From: JBBQWZ01 sp038210135
GTDB lineage: Bacteria > Acidobacteriota > Terriglobia > Bryobacterales > Bryobacteraceae
NCBI GenBank assembly: GCA_038210135.1
Contig: JBBQWZ010000022.1
Span: 36,670 to 100,669, forward strand
DNA: 64,000 nucleotides
Reading direction: 5' to 3'
The notes under the pieces were generated by a model. The model saw only the letters and a program-made list of their open reading frames with translations. It ran no database searches and was not told the origin of the DNA. The translations under genes were made by a program, and so were the position numbers. Of this stretch, positions 42,823-51,938 are shown piece by piece (position 1 is the stretch's first letter; the number at the start of each line of letters is the position of its first letter).

Positions 42823-45800
42823 ATGCGGATCGCGCTTCTTCTTTTGTACGCCGCGGTTGCGGCATTCGCTCAGGTTTCCGAAGGATCGCTGACCGGAGAA
42901 GTTCGCGATCCCAGTGGCGCTCTGACGGCTGGCGCGCGGGTTACTGCCCGGCATCTCGACACCGGCTTTGAGCGCAGCGCGGAAAGCTCTTCGCTCGGCG
43001 TGTTTCAACTCGCTGGCCTCGCGCCCGGCCTCTACAAAGTGACGGCTGAGAAGGCCGGCTTTCAGACGACGGTTGCTCGGTCGGTTTCGATCGACGTGAA
43101 TCAGCATGCGCGGCTCGAATTTCGATTGGCCCTCGGCAACGCGTCGGATTCCGTTAACGTCGGAACCTCATCGACGCCGGTCCAAACCGACGAAGCCAGC
43201 CTTGGGTACCAACTTCCTTCTCCGGTGGTCCGCGCGCTGCCGCTCGCGCAGCGAAACATTCTGGCCTTCGTCACACTCGGTCCTGGCGCGGTTCCCAGGC
43301 AGCTTGGCGGATTCGGCCACGACATCGTGAACGACGTCCAGGCGGCGCGCGGCGCAGTTGCGTTGAATCCGCCCATCAACGGAGCGCGATCGACGGCCAA
43401 CGTATTTCTGGTGGACGGCGTGTACAACACCGATCGCACCGCCTTCGTCATCGCCTCGAACCCGATCATTGAATCCGTGCAGGACGTCCGCATTATCTCT
43501 TCGATCTCGGCGGCGGAATTTCCGCAAAACGGCGGCGGCGTGATCGACGTCGCAACGCGCGCGGGCGGTCGCGATTTCCACGGCAGCGCGTTCGAGTTCT
43601 TCCAAAACGAACGCCCGGACGCCCGTAGCTATTTCAACGATCCCAGTCTGCCAAAGTCGCCCTACCGCCAGAATCAATACGGAGGCTCGCTCAGCGGCCG
43701 CCTTCCCGCAAAAGCAACCTACTTCTTTGGCGCTTACGAGGGATTTCGCAGCAAAACCGCCACCGCGCGCTTCCACGTCTTGCCCACCGCCGCGATGCGC
43801 GATGGCGATTTAAGCGCTTCGCCGCAACTGTACGATCCGTTGTCGTCGACTCCTGGCGGCGGCCGGTTGCCGTTTGCAAATAATCTGATTCAGAAGAATC
43901 GAATCGATCCGGTTGCGACGAAGTTCTTCGACAAGTACGAGCCTCTGCCGAACCGCGTCGCCGACGATCAAGGGAATTATCTCGACGCGACTCCTAACTC
44001 GAGCGAACACGATCACGGCACCTTCCGCGTCGATCACCAGTTCCGCGACCGCAGCCAGATCTTCGTGCGCTATACCCTTAACGCGGAACGCAACCGGATC
44101 GCCGGCGCGTTTCCGGAACGGCCGACTCTCGAACGGCTCCGCGCGCAGCAAGTCGCCGTTGGCCATACCTTCAGCGGGGCGTCGTGGTGGAACGAAGTTC
44201 GTATCGGCTTCACCAGGCTGCGGACGTTCAGCGTGCCTGAGAGCGCCTTCCAGACGGACGTCGTGCGCGATCTCGGCATCGTGACGACGAACACCGATCC
44301 GCTGTACTTCGGCCTTCCCGCGTTCAACATTACGAATTCGGAAACTGTTGTTGACAACACCACGCGGCCGCAGACGCAGCGAAACAATACCTGGTACGCG
44401 TCCGAAGGATTCTCGCGGACGCTGGGACGGCATACGTTCAAAGCGGGCTTTCAATGGATCGGATTTCAACTCAACTACCTGCAAAGTGAAAACCCGCGCG
44501 GTCAATATATCTACAACGGATTTTATTCGCAAGATCCCTCGCGGCCGGTCGAGACGGGAGATCCTTTTGCGGACTTTCTGCTCGGCTTTCCGCAAATCAC
44601 GCGCCGCACCGTCGGGTCTCCGCAAGGGTATCTTCGCCAGCACGATCTCGGCGGTTATTTTCAGGACGACTGGCGTGTGACTTCGCGCCTTACGCTCAAC
44701 CTGGGCCTCCGATACGAATACATCTCGCCCTACTCAGATCAGCGAAATAACCTTTTGAATCTCGATTATTCGACGCTTCCTAAAGCGCCAAAGCTGGTCC
44801 GCGTCGATACGTCGACGAAGGCGGACTTGAACAACTTCGCGCCTCGAATCGGTCTCGCGTATCGCCTACCGCACCTCGGCCGCGAGACCGTATTCCGGGC
44901 CGGCTATGGCGTTTACTTCAATTCTGAAATTGCGATCGAGGCTTACGATCTGATTCGCAATGGGCTCCGCACCGAGGAGAATCAGACTAGCAGTCTGCGC
45001 CCCGTGCTGACCACGGCGAACGGATTTCCGTCCACTGCCGCGACCAGCTTGCCTACTTATTTCGGCCTCGATACCAACGCCCGGACACCGTACATCCAAC
45101 AATGGGCCGCTAGCATCGGACGCGACCTCGGCTTTGGATTTCTGGGCGAGGTTGCGTATAACGGAACCAAGGGAACCAAGCTCGGGCGCTTCCGCCGCTT
45201 CAATACTTCGCAGCACGTCGAGACGGGCGAGAATCTTGCGCCGCGCCCCGGCGACCTGCAGAGCCTTCGCACCTTCCCGGAACTCGGTCCGATCTTCCAG
45301 CGTCAGCACATTGCCAACTCGGACTACAACGCCCTCTCGTTCAAGGTGGAAAAGCGCTATCGCGCGCGCCTTGGTTTGCTGGCGAGCTTTGTCTGGTCGA
45401 AATCGATTGACGATGCGGATTCGATTCTGCCTGGTCAGTTCGACAGCTGGGGCGCGCAGGACGAGCGTAATCTTCACCTCGAGCGCGGTCTTTCGTTCTT
45501 CGATGTTCGACGCCGGATGAGCGCGGGCTTCGTCTACGATCTGCCGTCCGTTCACTCCCTGCGTTTTGTATTGAGCGGTTGGCGCGTGAGCGGCATCCTG
45601 ACGTTCCAGGACGGCACGCCCTTGAATCCTGTGTATTTCGGCAGTGATTTCGCGAATTCCGGGACACCCAACCGGCCCGATATCGTCGCCGGCCAGAAGA
45701 TCAAACTGCCATCCGATCAGCGGACCATCTTGCGCTACTTCAACACCGACGCCTTCCGCACGCCGGCGCCGTTCACGTTCGGAACCGCGGGCCGTGATAC

Positions 45801-46023
45801 GATTCCGGGGCCGGGTAATGAAGTGATCGACGCCTCTCTACAGCGACGTTTTCGACTTACGGAACGGCTCGGCCTCGATTTTCGCGCCGAGGCATTTAAC
45901 CTCGCCAATCACCCGAATGTCGGAATTCCCGGGCCGTATCCTGACTTCGGTCCTTTCTTCGGCCGCATCCTGGTGACCGGCGAACCACGCCGCCTGCAGT
46001 TCGGACTCCGGTTGGATTTCTAG
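42823..46023 (+). CDS. Oar-like TonB-dependent outer-membrane receptor
   Basis: 1066 residues: signal peptide (IALLLLYAAVAAFAQ), carboxypeptidase-regulatory beta domain (about 20-105: GSLTGEVRDPSGALTAGARV), a plug-like region with NAVLNPPINGARSTAN-type segments, and a long beta barrel with many aromatic strand ends. It ends LRLDF, with the terminal aromatic residue expected for BAM insertion. This Oar-type architecture is common in Acidobacteriota. Its ligand is unknown. It starts one base after the HprK-like gene stop and overlaps the next start by one base (46023), so the three are tightly coupled. Confidence 0.9.
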   Translation: MRIALLLLYAAVAAFAQVSEGSLTGEVRDPSGALTAGARVTARHLDTGFERSAESSSLGVFQLAGLAPGLYKVTAEKAGFQTTVARSVSIDVNQHARLEFRLALGNASDSVNVGTSSTPVQTDEASLGYQLPSPVVRALPLAQRNILAFVTLGPGAVPRQLGGFGHDIVNDVQAARGAVALNPPINGARSTANVFLVDGVYNTDRTAFVIASNPIIESVQDVRIISSISAAEFPQNGGGVIDVATRAGGRDFHGSAFEFFQNERPDARSYFNDPSLPKSPYRQNQYGGSLSGRLPAKATYFFGAYEGFRSKTATARFHVLPTAAMRDGDLSASPQLYDPLSSTPGGGRLPFANNLIQKNRIDPVATKFFDKYEPLPNRVADDQGNYLDATPNSSEHDHGTFRVDHQFRDRSQIFVRYTLNAERNRIAGAFPERPTLERLRAQQVAVGHTFSGASWWNEVRIGFTRLRTFSVPESAFQTDVVRDLGIVTTNTDPLYFGLPAFNITNSETVVDNTTRPQTQRNNTWYASEGFSRTLGRHTFKAGFQWIGFQLNYLQSENPRGQYIYNGFYSQDPSRPVETGDPFADFLLGFPQITRRTVGSPQGYLRQHDLGGYFQDDWRVTSRLTLNLGLRYEYISPYSDQRNNLLNLDYSTLPKAPKLVRVDTSTKADLNNFAPRIGLAYRLPHLGRETVFRAGYGVYFNSEIAIEAYDLIRNGLRTEENQTSSLRPVLTTANGFPSTAATSLPTYFGLDTNARTPYIQQWAASIGRDLGFGFLGEVAYNGTKGTKLGRFRRFNTSQHVETGENLAPRPGDLQSLRTFPELGPIFQRQHIANSDYNALSFKVEKRYRARLGLLASFVWSKSIDDADSILPGQFDSWGAQDERNLHLERGLSFFDVRRRMSAGFVYDLPSVHSLRFVLSGWRVSGILTFQDGTPLNPVYFGSDFANSGTPNRPDIVAGQKIKLPSDQRTILRYFNTDAFRTPAPFTFGTAGRDTIPGPGNEVIDASLQRRFRLTERLGLDFRAEAFNLANHPNVGIPGPYPDFGPFFGRILVTGEPRRLQFGLRLDF

Positions 46024-48392
46024 TGAGCCCGCGGGACCTCGTTGAAGTTTTGCGATTTCGAGGAGCACGCCCGGAACGGATCGCGAATCAAAGCCTGGCG
46101 GAATGGCGGCAGCTGATTACCATCGCCGACCGCGCGCAGCTGACGTTTCCGCTGGGTGACCTCTATCGCGAGTTGGTGCCATCTCAAATTCGCGAGTATA
46201 TCGACGGCGCCGCCGAAAGGAACGGCGAACGGAACCGCCGTTTTCAAGCCGCCTATCGCGAAATCGCGAGCCGCTTCGAAGAGCGTGGCGTTGAGCATGC
46301 TGTTTTGAAGGGCTTCAGCCACTGTCCGATGTTCTGTGCCGATTCCGCGCGCCGCCTGCAGGTTGACGTTGATCTCTGGGTGCCGCGCGAGAGTCTGCAG
46401 GTTGCGGGCGAGGTTGCCAAGTCTCTGGGCTACGAGCCGCTCGAAGGCATGGAAAGTTATCCCGTCGATCACCTTCCGACGATGCTTCGACGCACGGGTT
46501 GGCAGTTTCGCGGCGATACCTACGATCCGGAAATTCCCCCGCGCCTCGAAATTCATTTTCAGTTGTGGGATCCAAGCACGGAGCGCTTCGAAGCGGAAGG
46601 GCTCGACGCATTTTGGAATCGCCGTGTGCGGGAAAAGTTGGACGGCTTCGATTATCCAGCACTCGACCCCGTCGATCGCGTCGCGTACGCCTGTCTCCAT
46701 GTGTTGCGTCACATTTTGCGCGGCGACGTGCGGCCCTATCATTTATACGAAATCGCTTGGTTTTTGCAACGTTCTGCGAAGGATGCCTATTTCTGGGAGC
46801 GTTGGCAACAAGCGCATGCTGCCAGCCTGATCGCCAAACAAGCGATCGTGTTCGGCATCGTCGAACATTGGTTTGGCTGCGATTTCGCGCCGCAAGCGTC
46901 CGCCGCCGTCACGGACCTCGACCCCGGCATTCGCGAATGGATTCGCCTTCACGCGTTTGCGACTATCCTGCCTCCGAACAAAAGCGAACTTTGGCTGCAT
47001 CTGATGTTGGTGACTGATTTTCGCGATCGCACGGCGATTCTGACGCGCCGGCTGCTCCCGTTGAAAGTTCCGCGGCCAAGCGTCGGTACGGAAGTGCAGC
47101 CCGACCAGCGCTCCTTCGCACTGCGCCTGCACATGCGCTGGACCCAGATAGCGCGCACGGTCGAACGCGCCATTCATCATACGCGCGCGATTCCGCGGAC
47201 GGTGATCGAAGGTATCGGGTGGTGGTCGCGCAGACAAGATCTTCGCCAAGGGCTGTGGCAATTTCTGCTGGCGGCCCTGCTGTTCGAGGCCGGCCTCTTC
47301 CTTTTCGTGCTGCTCTATAACTTGTTTCTGTTGAGCGCCGGATTCGATGAGAAAGCGATCGGATTCATTTCGAGCGCGATGACCGCCGGAAGTCTCGCGG
47401 GCATTCTGCCCGCCGCCTTCCTCCTGCGTCGTTACTCTCCGAGCCGGGTTCTTCCCGGCTGTTTCCTGGCGACGGCTTTCGTGGCTGCGTTTCGCGTGAG
47501 TACGACGCAACAAACTCTGCTTGCGGCCGCGGCTTTTCTCGCAGGCGCTGTCCTTGCTGTGTGGGCGGTGTCGATTCCGCCGACGATCGCGCAGCTGGCC
47601 GGCGAGCGCGGACGGCCGCGCGCCTTCAGTCTTTTTGCCGGCAGCGGAATCGCGCTGGGCGTGGTCGCCGGACCGCTGGGGGGCAATCTTCCAAAACTCC
47701 TGGCGTCGTTTGGAGTCGCGGAACCGACCCGGTTTGCATTGCTGCTTTCTTGCGCCTTTATCGCGCTGGCGGCGTGGCCCGCTGCCAAGTTAAAGCTCGA
47801 AACGGCTCCGCGAATCGACCGAACGCCCGCGCCGAATGGTTTTCTGGCGCCATTCCTGGTCGCCGTGACTGCCGGCAGTTTTGCTACCGGCCTGTTCAAT
47901 CCGTTCTTCAACGTGTATTTCGCAAAGTACTTGCATTATTCGACGGAGACTATCGGCTGGGTTTTCTCCGCCTCTCAGTTCGTCCAAGTGGTTGCGATCC
48001 TCGCGTCGCCCGCGCTGTTTCGACGCATGGGTTTGACGCGAGGGATCGCCGCCACACAGGCGCTGGCGGCCATGGCTCTGATCTGTCTCGCGTCAGGCTC
48101 CGCGGCGGTCGCGATTCCAGCGTACGCGGGTTACATGATGTTTCAGTACATGAATGAGCCGGGCTTGTTCACGCTGCTCACCACCCGCGTTCCGGCTGAA
48201 CATCATAGTGGAGCTTCGGCGCGGTACTTCTTCTTCACCCACGCCGCCAACGCGCTTGCCGCGGCGGCGGGCGGCGCGGCATTCGTACGCTTTGGCTATC
48301 CGGCGACGCTGGTGGTTGCGGGCGTCGGTGTATTGTTCGGAGCGATCCTGTTCTGGACTCTGGTCGCCAACACGCGGCAAATGTCGTCCTGA
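46023..48392 (+). CDS. fusion: nucleotidyltransferase (PF14907-like) + MFS-type transporter
   Basis: 789 residues. Residues about 1-300 match the uncharacterised nucleotidyltransferase family found beside HprK-like kinases: HAVLKGFSHCPM, then RRLQVDVDLWV with the DxD metal ligands (about residue 118), RLEIHFQLWD, and HVLRHILRGDVRPYHLYEIAWFL. A linker of about 100 residues follows, then about 380 residues with 10-12 hydrophobic helices and MFS-like spacing (FLLYN-type first helix, RRYSPSR loop). It ends near MFQYMNEPGLFTLLTTRVP. I know the two halves only as separate proteins. GTG 46023 overlaps the receptor stop. The 3' end overlaps a convergent glycosyltransferase gene by 97 bp. Confidence 0.82.
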   Translation: MSPRDLVEVLRFRGARPERIANQSLAEWRQLITIADRAQLTFPLGDLYRELVPSQIREYIDGAAERNGERNRRFQAAYREIASRFEERGVEHAVLKGFSHCPMFCADSARRLQVDVDLWVPRESLQVAGEVAKSLGYEPLEGMESYPVDHLPTMLRRTGWQFRGDTYDPEIPPRLEIHFQLWDPSTERFEAEGLDAFWNRRVREKLDGFDYPALDPVDRVAYACLHVLRHILRGDVRPYHLYEIAWFLQRSAKDAYFWERWQQAHAASLIAKQAIVFGIVEHWFGCDFAPQASAAVTDLDPGIREWIRLHAFATILPPNKSELWLHLMLVTDFRDRTAILTRRLLPLKVPRPSVGTEVQPDQRSFALRLHMRWTQIARTVERAIHHTRAIPRTVIEGIGWWSRRQDLRQGLWQFLLAALLFEAGLFLFVLLYNLFLLSAGFDEKAIGFISSAMTAGSLAGILPAAFLLRRYSPSRVLPGCFLATAFVAAFRVSTTQQTLLAAAAFLAGAVLAVWAVSIPPTIAQLAGERGRPRAFSLFAGSGIALGVVAGPLGGNLPKLLASFGVAEPTRFALLLSCAFIALAAWPAAKLKLETAPRIDRTPAPNGFLAPFLVAVTAGSFATGLFNPFFNVYFAKYLHYSTETIGWVFSASQFVQVVAILASPALFRRMGLTRGIAATQALAAMALICLASGSAAVAIPAYAGYMMFQYMNEPGLFTLLTTRVPAEHHSGASARYFFFTHAANALAAAAGGAAFVRFGYPATLVVAGVGVLFGAILFWTLVANTRQMSS

Positions 48393-49405
48393 AATCGCGT
48401 CACGCGAAAGCGCTGCTCCCAGGAACGTCGCGCGTTGTCGCCGACCTGCCGGGGCGGAGCCGACAGAGCTCGTCGAATCCCTTCCGCCAATACCGCGGGG
48501 GCGTTCGATTGCGCCAGAAAGCCGTTGACGCCGTCTTCGACCACTTCCGGAATTCCGCCCGCCGCTGTTGCCAGCACCGGTTTGCCGGCTGAAAATGCTT
48601 CGAGGATCACTCGCGTTGTAGCCTCCATCGCTGTCGAAGGCACGACGATCAGATCCAAACCCGCCACTGCCTCAGCGATGGAATCCGACCAACCTGCGAA
48701 CTCGATCGGAAGGCCAGCCGCTTCCGCACGCACCCGCGCTTCGTATGCCGGGTCAGAGAACAGTCGCGCCCCGTAAACGACGAACTGGAATTCCGGTAGC
48801 AGTCGCGCTGCTCGAACGAATTCCAGCTGGCCTTTTTCGGGAGCGATTCTTCCAATGACGCCGACTCGCTTGGGGCGCTGCGAAGGCTGTTGGCTCGGAC
48901 CCAAGTCTTGCACTCCATTGAATATGATTTCGACTTCAGAATAATTCCGCAAAGGGGCCGCCACCGATTCGCAGTTTGCGATCACCATCGCATGAGTTCG
49001 ACGAATGGCCCAGCCAGCGAGCCGCGCCGCATAGCGTTTCGGAAGATGGCTGTGGGCGTGAAAGACCACCGGACAGCGCGGGCGCGCCAGTCCGACGGCC
49101 GGAAGCAAGCGCGGGCCGTTCACGTAGACTACGTCGGCGTCCCAGTCGACGCTCCGCGCGATTCGCCGCGCGTCGATGAACATCTGGCTCGCATCGAAGA
49201 TCGTCTTGAAACCGGAATGGTAAGGCCCGAGCCGGATTGGTTCGACGGGAACACCCATCGATTCGAGGCGCTCGACCAAAGGGCCGGATCCAGGTAACGC
49301 AACTCGCGGCGTCCAGCCACGCTGCAGTATCGCAGGCATCAGATCGAGCAAGCAGCTTTGCGCGCCGCCCAGATCGCTGAATTGATCTAGAAACAAAATC
49401 CTCAC
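48296..49405 (-). CDS. glycosyltransferase family 4
   Basis: 369 residues with a GT-B fold. N-terminal LFLDQFSDLGGAQSCLLDLMP, donor half IGRIAPEKGQLEFVRAARLL, and the EX7E-like motif MEATTRVILEAFSAGKPVLAT. It likely adds a sugar during exopolysaccharide repeat-unit assembly. The start overlaps the Wzy-like gene stop by 4 bp (ATGA), so it is the last gene of a Wzz - Wzy - GT4 operon. The C-terminus (RVQNRIAPNNTPTPATT) looks like read-through beyond the usual family end and overlaps the convergent MFS fusion gene. Confidence 0.88.
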   Translation of the reverse strand: MRILFLDQFSDLGGAQSCLLDLMPAILQRGWTPRVALPGSGPLVERLESMGVPVEPIRLGPYHSGFKTIFDASQMFIDARRIARSVDWDADVVYVNGPRLLPAVGLARPRCPVVFHAHSHLPKRYAARLAGWAIRRTHAMVIANCESVAAPLRNYSEVEIIFNGVQDLGPSQQPSQRPKRVGVIGRIAPEKGQLEFVRAARLLPEFQFVVYGARLFSDPAYEARVRAEAAGLPIEFAGWSDSIAEAVAGLDLIVVPSTAMEATTRVILEAFSAGKPVLATAAGGIPEVVEDGVNGFLAQSNAPAVLAEGIRRALSAPPRQVGDNARRSWEQRFRVTRFQDDICRVLATRVQNRIAPNNTPTPATTSVAG

Positions 49406-50811
49406 GCGTCCGCCTCGCGAGCCGCAACGGCGAGAACCCAGAAATAGACGGGCAACACCCGCCAGTAGGTGAGCAGATCGCCGGATAACATTTGAATCAT
49501 TTGACCCGCCCAGAACGCCACCATCCAGATTCCGAGAAACGCCGCGCGAGGGTTCAAGCTGTGTGACGCCCGTAGTGAAACGCGAAAGATCTGCGACACC
49601 AGGTAGCCAAAAGCGATTAGCCCGAGGAAGCCGGTTTCGACCAGCAGCGTCAGGTACATGTTGTCACCGGTGATTTGCTGTCCGACAAACGACGAGTAGG
49701 GCAGCGTTTTGTATCCCACGCCGAGAATCGAAAACCAAGGATGCTCGAGAAGAAACGTCAGCAGGAATCGCCAGCTTTCGACCCGACCCGACAAGATCCC
49801 TTCCGTTGCGCTAAAGAAATATTGCGCGGAATTCCAGAGCCGGAACCAATAGAGCGCGGCGAAACCTGGAAAAAATAGTGAAGCCAGCAACGCGCCTCCG
49901 GCCATGCATCCCGCCGCGACGAGCGCCAAGCGGCGCAATTTGACTCGCCCACGGTTCCAGTACAACAACACGGGAAAGGCGACGGCGCAATTCAAGACGG
50001 ATGCTCGAGAGTAAGACAAGATCAACGCCAGTGCGAGAACGGCGCCTCCGCTGAGGAGCCAAAGCGTTGACAGGGGTCGCTGCTCGGGGGGCTGCATCAG
50101 TGCGTGCGCGATCATCACCAGAAAGAACGCGCAGAAATTGCCAAGCGTGCTGGCCTCGTAAAAGAGTCCCTGCGCACGCCGGAAGACTCCGGTATCGAGC
50201 CAGACGAACTGCGGTCCGTAACCCGCCGGAGCGGGGAACTGAAAGTAGAAATCCGCGCACGCGAGCAGTGCGACTGCGACTGCGGCGGCGAATAACCAGC
50301 GCAATGCGGTCCGCGTCGAAAACGGCGACTTCGATCCCGGGCCCCAACGCGCGAACAAAAATACGTAGACCGAAATTGCGAACAGGAAAACCCGCGCCAG
50401 GCTGGCCAAGCCGATTTCGAGGCCGGCTGAGAGGATCGCCATGGCGATGCTGGCGAAGAGAATGGAAGCGAAGAGCAGCAACGACCCCGTGAGCGGGTCC
50501 AATCGAAAGCGCCACTCGGGCGCCCGAAGGACGCCGATACCCAACCCGATCGCGGCCAGCGCCAATGCTGGATGCGGTCCCGAATTGCCGAGCGCGATCG
50601 GCAACGGCGGGAGCAGCAAGGCGGCGGCGAGAAACCAACCCAGCCACCGCGTCGGCGACGAGATGAGCCAGAACAAAAACGGACTTGCCGCTAGAATTGC
50701 CAGAGCGAATGCGAAATCGAAAGGCTGCGGAAGCAGTGCGATCAGCGTCGCGAAGCAGCCCGCCGCGACGGTGATTCCGAATTCGGGGCGTGTTTGGATC
50801 CGCGACCACAT
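49402..50811 (-). CDS. Wzy/WaaL-like polymerase or O-antigen ligase membrane protein
   Basis: 469 residues with about 12 hydrophobic segments and a longer periplasmic loop near the C-terminal third (ATEGILSGRVESWRFLLTFLLEHPWFSILGVGYKTL). The layout is that of O-antigen ligase/polymerase proteins (PF04932), including a conserved Arg and the GVGYK-type turn. It probably polymerises or attaches surface polysaccharide. ATG 50811 lies 2 bp after the Wzz-like stop; longer frames overlap that gene. Confidence 0.82.
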   Translation of the reverse strand: MWSRIQTRPEFGITVAAGCFATLIALLPQPFDFAFALAILAASPFLFWLISSPTRWLGWFLAAALLLPPLPIALGNSGPHPALALAAIGLGIGVLRAPEWRFRLDPLTGSLLLFASILFASIAMAILSAGLEIGLASLARVFLFAISVYVFLFARWGPGSKSPFSTRTALRWLFAAAVAVALLACADFYFQFPAPAGYGPQFVWLDTGVFRRAQGLFYEASTLGNFCAFFLVMIAHALMQPPEQRPLSTLWLLSGGAVLALALILSYSRASVLNCAVAFPVLLYWNRGRVKLRRLALVAAGCMAGGALLASLFFPGFAALYWFRLWNSAQYFFSATEGILSGRVESWRFLLTFLLEHPWFSILGVGYKTLPYSSFVGQQITGDNMYLTLLVETGFLGLIAFGYLVSQIFRVSLRASHSLNPRAAFLGIWMVAFWAGQMIQMLSGDLLTYWRVLPVYFWVLAVAAREADA

Positions 50812-50813
50812 CG

Positions 50814-51896
50814 TTATCGATCGATCGAAACAGGCCGGTTTCGCAATGCCGTGGCGCTGTTCCGCTTCCACACAAAGCCAAATGACAGAAACACGACGGA
50901 CGCGGCGAGCGCCGCGAGAAAGGCGGCGAATAGATTCAGCATGAGGTTCGGCGAACTCGGCCGCTGCGGAACAACGCCCGGATCGATCAGCTTCAATCGC
51001 TCGCCGCGATAGCCGGTCGCGTTTTGCACTTCGCGGTATCTCGCGACGCTGGCGTCGAGCGAGCGCTTAGCCGTATCCAGTTCCGTCGAGAGCCGGGAGT
51101 GTGTTGCTTGTTGCGCGGCCAGCAGCGAATTCTTCGAGGCCCACTCCCGTTCCAATTCCTGGCCTTGTTTCTCGAGCGCGGACACTCTGGCGCGTGCGCC
51201 CGCAAGATCCGTGGCTTCGTTCGCGCGGCTCGCCAGATCCGCTGCGCGAGCCCCGGCTTCGATAGATTCGCGGCGAATTCGCGATTTCAATTCCGCCGCG
51301 GAATCCAATTCTGCTTTCAGCCCGTCGATGGATGACTTCGAAGCGAACGCGCCCGACGCCGATTGCGCCGCGTCGAAGCGTGCCTGCGCTGATTGCATTT
51401 GCCGCTGCGCTTCCTGCAAAAGATCATCTTCGCCGTCGCGGAGCAGCGTCTGGCTGAGGCGAATGGTTTCTTGCGCCAGAAACTGAGCCAGCAGTTGCGC
51501 CCTCTCCGGATCGTTCAGCGTGACGGCCACTTCGAGGATCTTGGTGTCGCGGACCTTGCCGACGCGCAAGATTCTCCGTTTCATGTTTTCGAGAGGCTCA
51601 TTGGTCGGATTCAGCTGGAACTTGAGGACAGCGTTCCGAAACAGCGTGTCGCTCGATGCAAAATGCTCGTAGGTCTTCAGCGATTCGAGATAAACCGGAC
51701 TGACCGCGGTGGCGGTCCGCGAATCGTTGCCGGCAGGCGGATCGATCAGAATGGTCGCGGTTGCCGTGTAGCGTTTCGGAAGCAGGAGCGTGATCCCGCC
51801 CGTCAGCATGAGGGCGAGCACGCAGCTGCCGGCAATCGTGCGCCAGCGCGTTCCCAGATAGCTCGCGTACTCGAAGACGTTGAATTCGGGATTCAC
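50814..51896 (-). CDS. Wzz-type chain-length determinant protein
   Basis: 360 residues: N-terminal membrane segment (about 15-35: IAGSCVLALMLTGGITLLLP), a large periplasmic helical part with coiled coils (QEAQRQMQSAQARFDAAQSA; ALEKQGQELEREWASK), a conserved PSSPNLMLN near the second membrane helix (FAAFLAALAASVVFLSFGF), and a basic cytoplasmic end. This is the PCP/Wzz architecture; no C-terminal tyrosine kinase domain is attached. GTG 51896 is chosen because GAGG lies nine bases upstream. It heads a minus-strand operon divergent from a second Wzy-like gene. Confidence 0.87.
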   Translation of the reverse strand: MNPEFNVFEYASYLGTRWRTIAGSCVLALMLTGGITLLLPKRYTATATILIDPPAGNDSRTATAVSPVYLESLKTYEHFASSDTLFRNAVLKFQLNPTNEPLENMKRRILRVGKVRDTKILEVAVTLNDPERAQLLAQFLAQETIRLSQTLLRDGEDDLLQEAQRQMQSAQARFDAAQSASGAFASKSSIDGLKAELDSAAELKSRIRRESIEAGARAADLASRANEATDLAGARARVSALEKQGQELEREWASKNSLLAAQQATHSRLSTELDTAKRSLDASVARYREVQNATGYRGERLKLIDPGVVPQRPSSPNLMLNLFAAFLAALAASVVFLSFGFVWKRNSATALRNRPVSIDR

Positions 51897-51938
51897 TATC
51901 GACACCTCGCGTCCGTCAAACAGGGTACCTTGACCTGT

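Noticed and set aside
41800..48392. Lasso-peptide biosynthesis cluster
   Set aside because: The HprK-like kinase and nucleotidyltransferase fit, but there is no precursor peptide, asparagine-synthetase-like cyclase or leader peptidase in the window.
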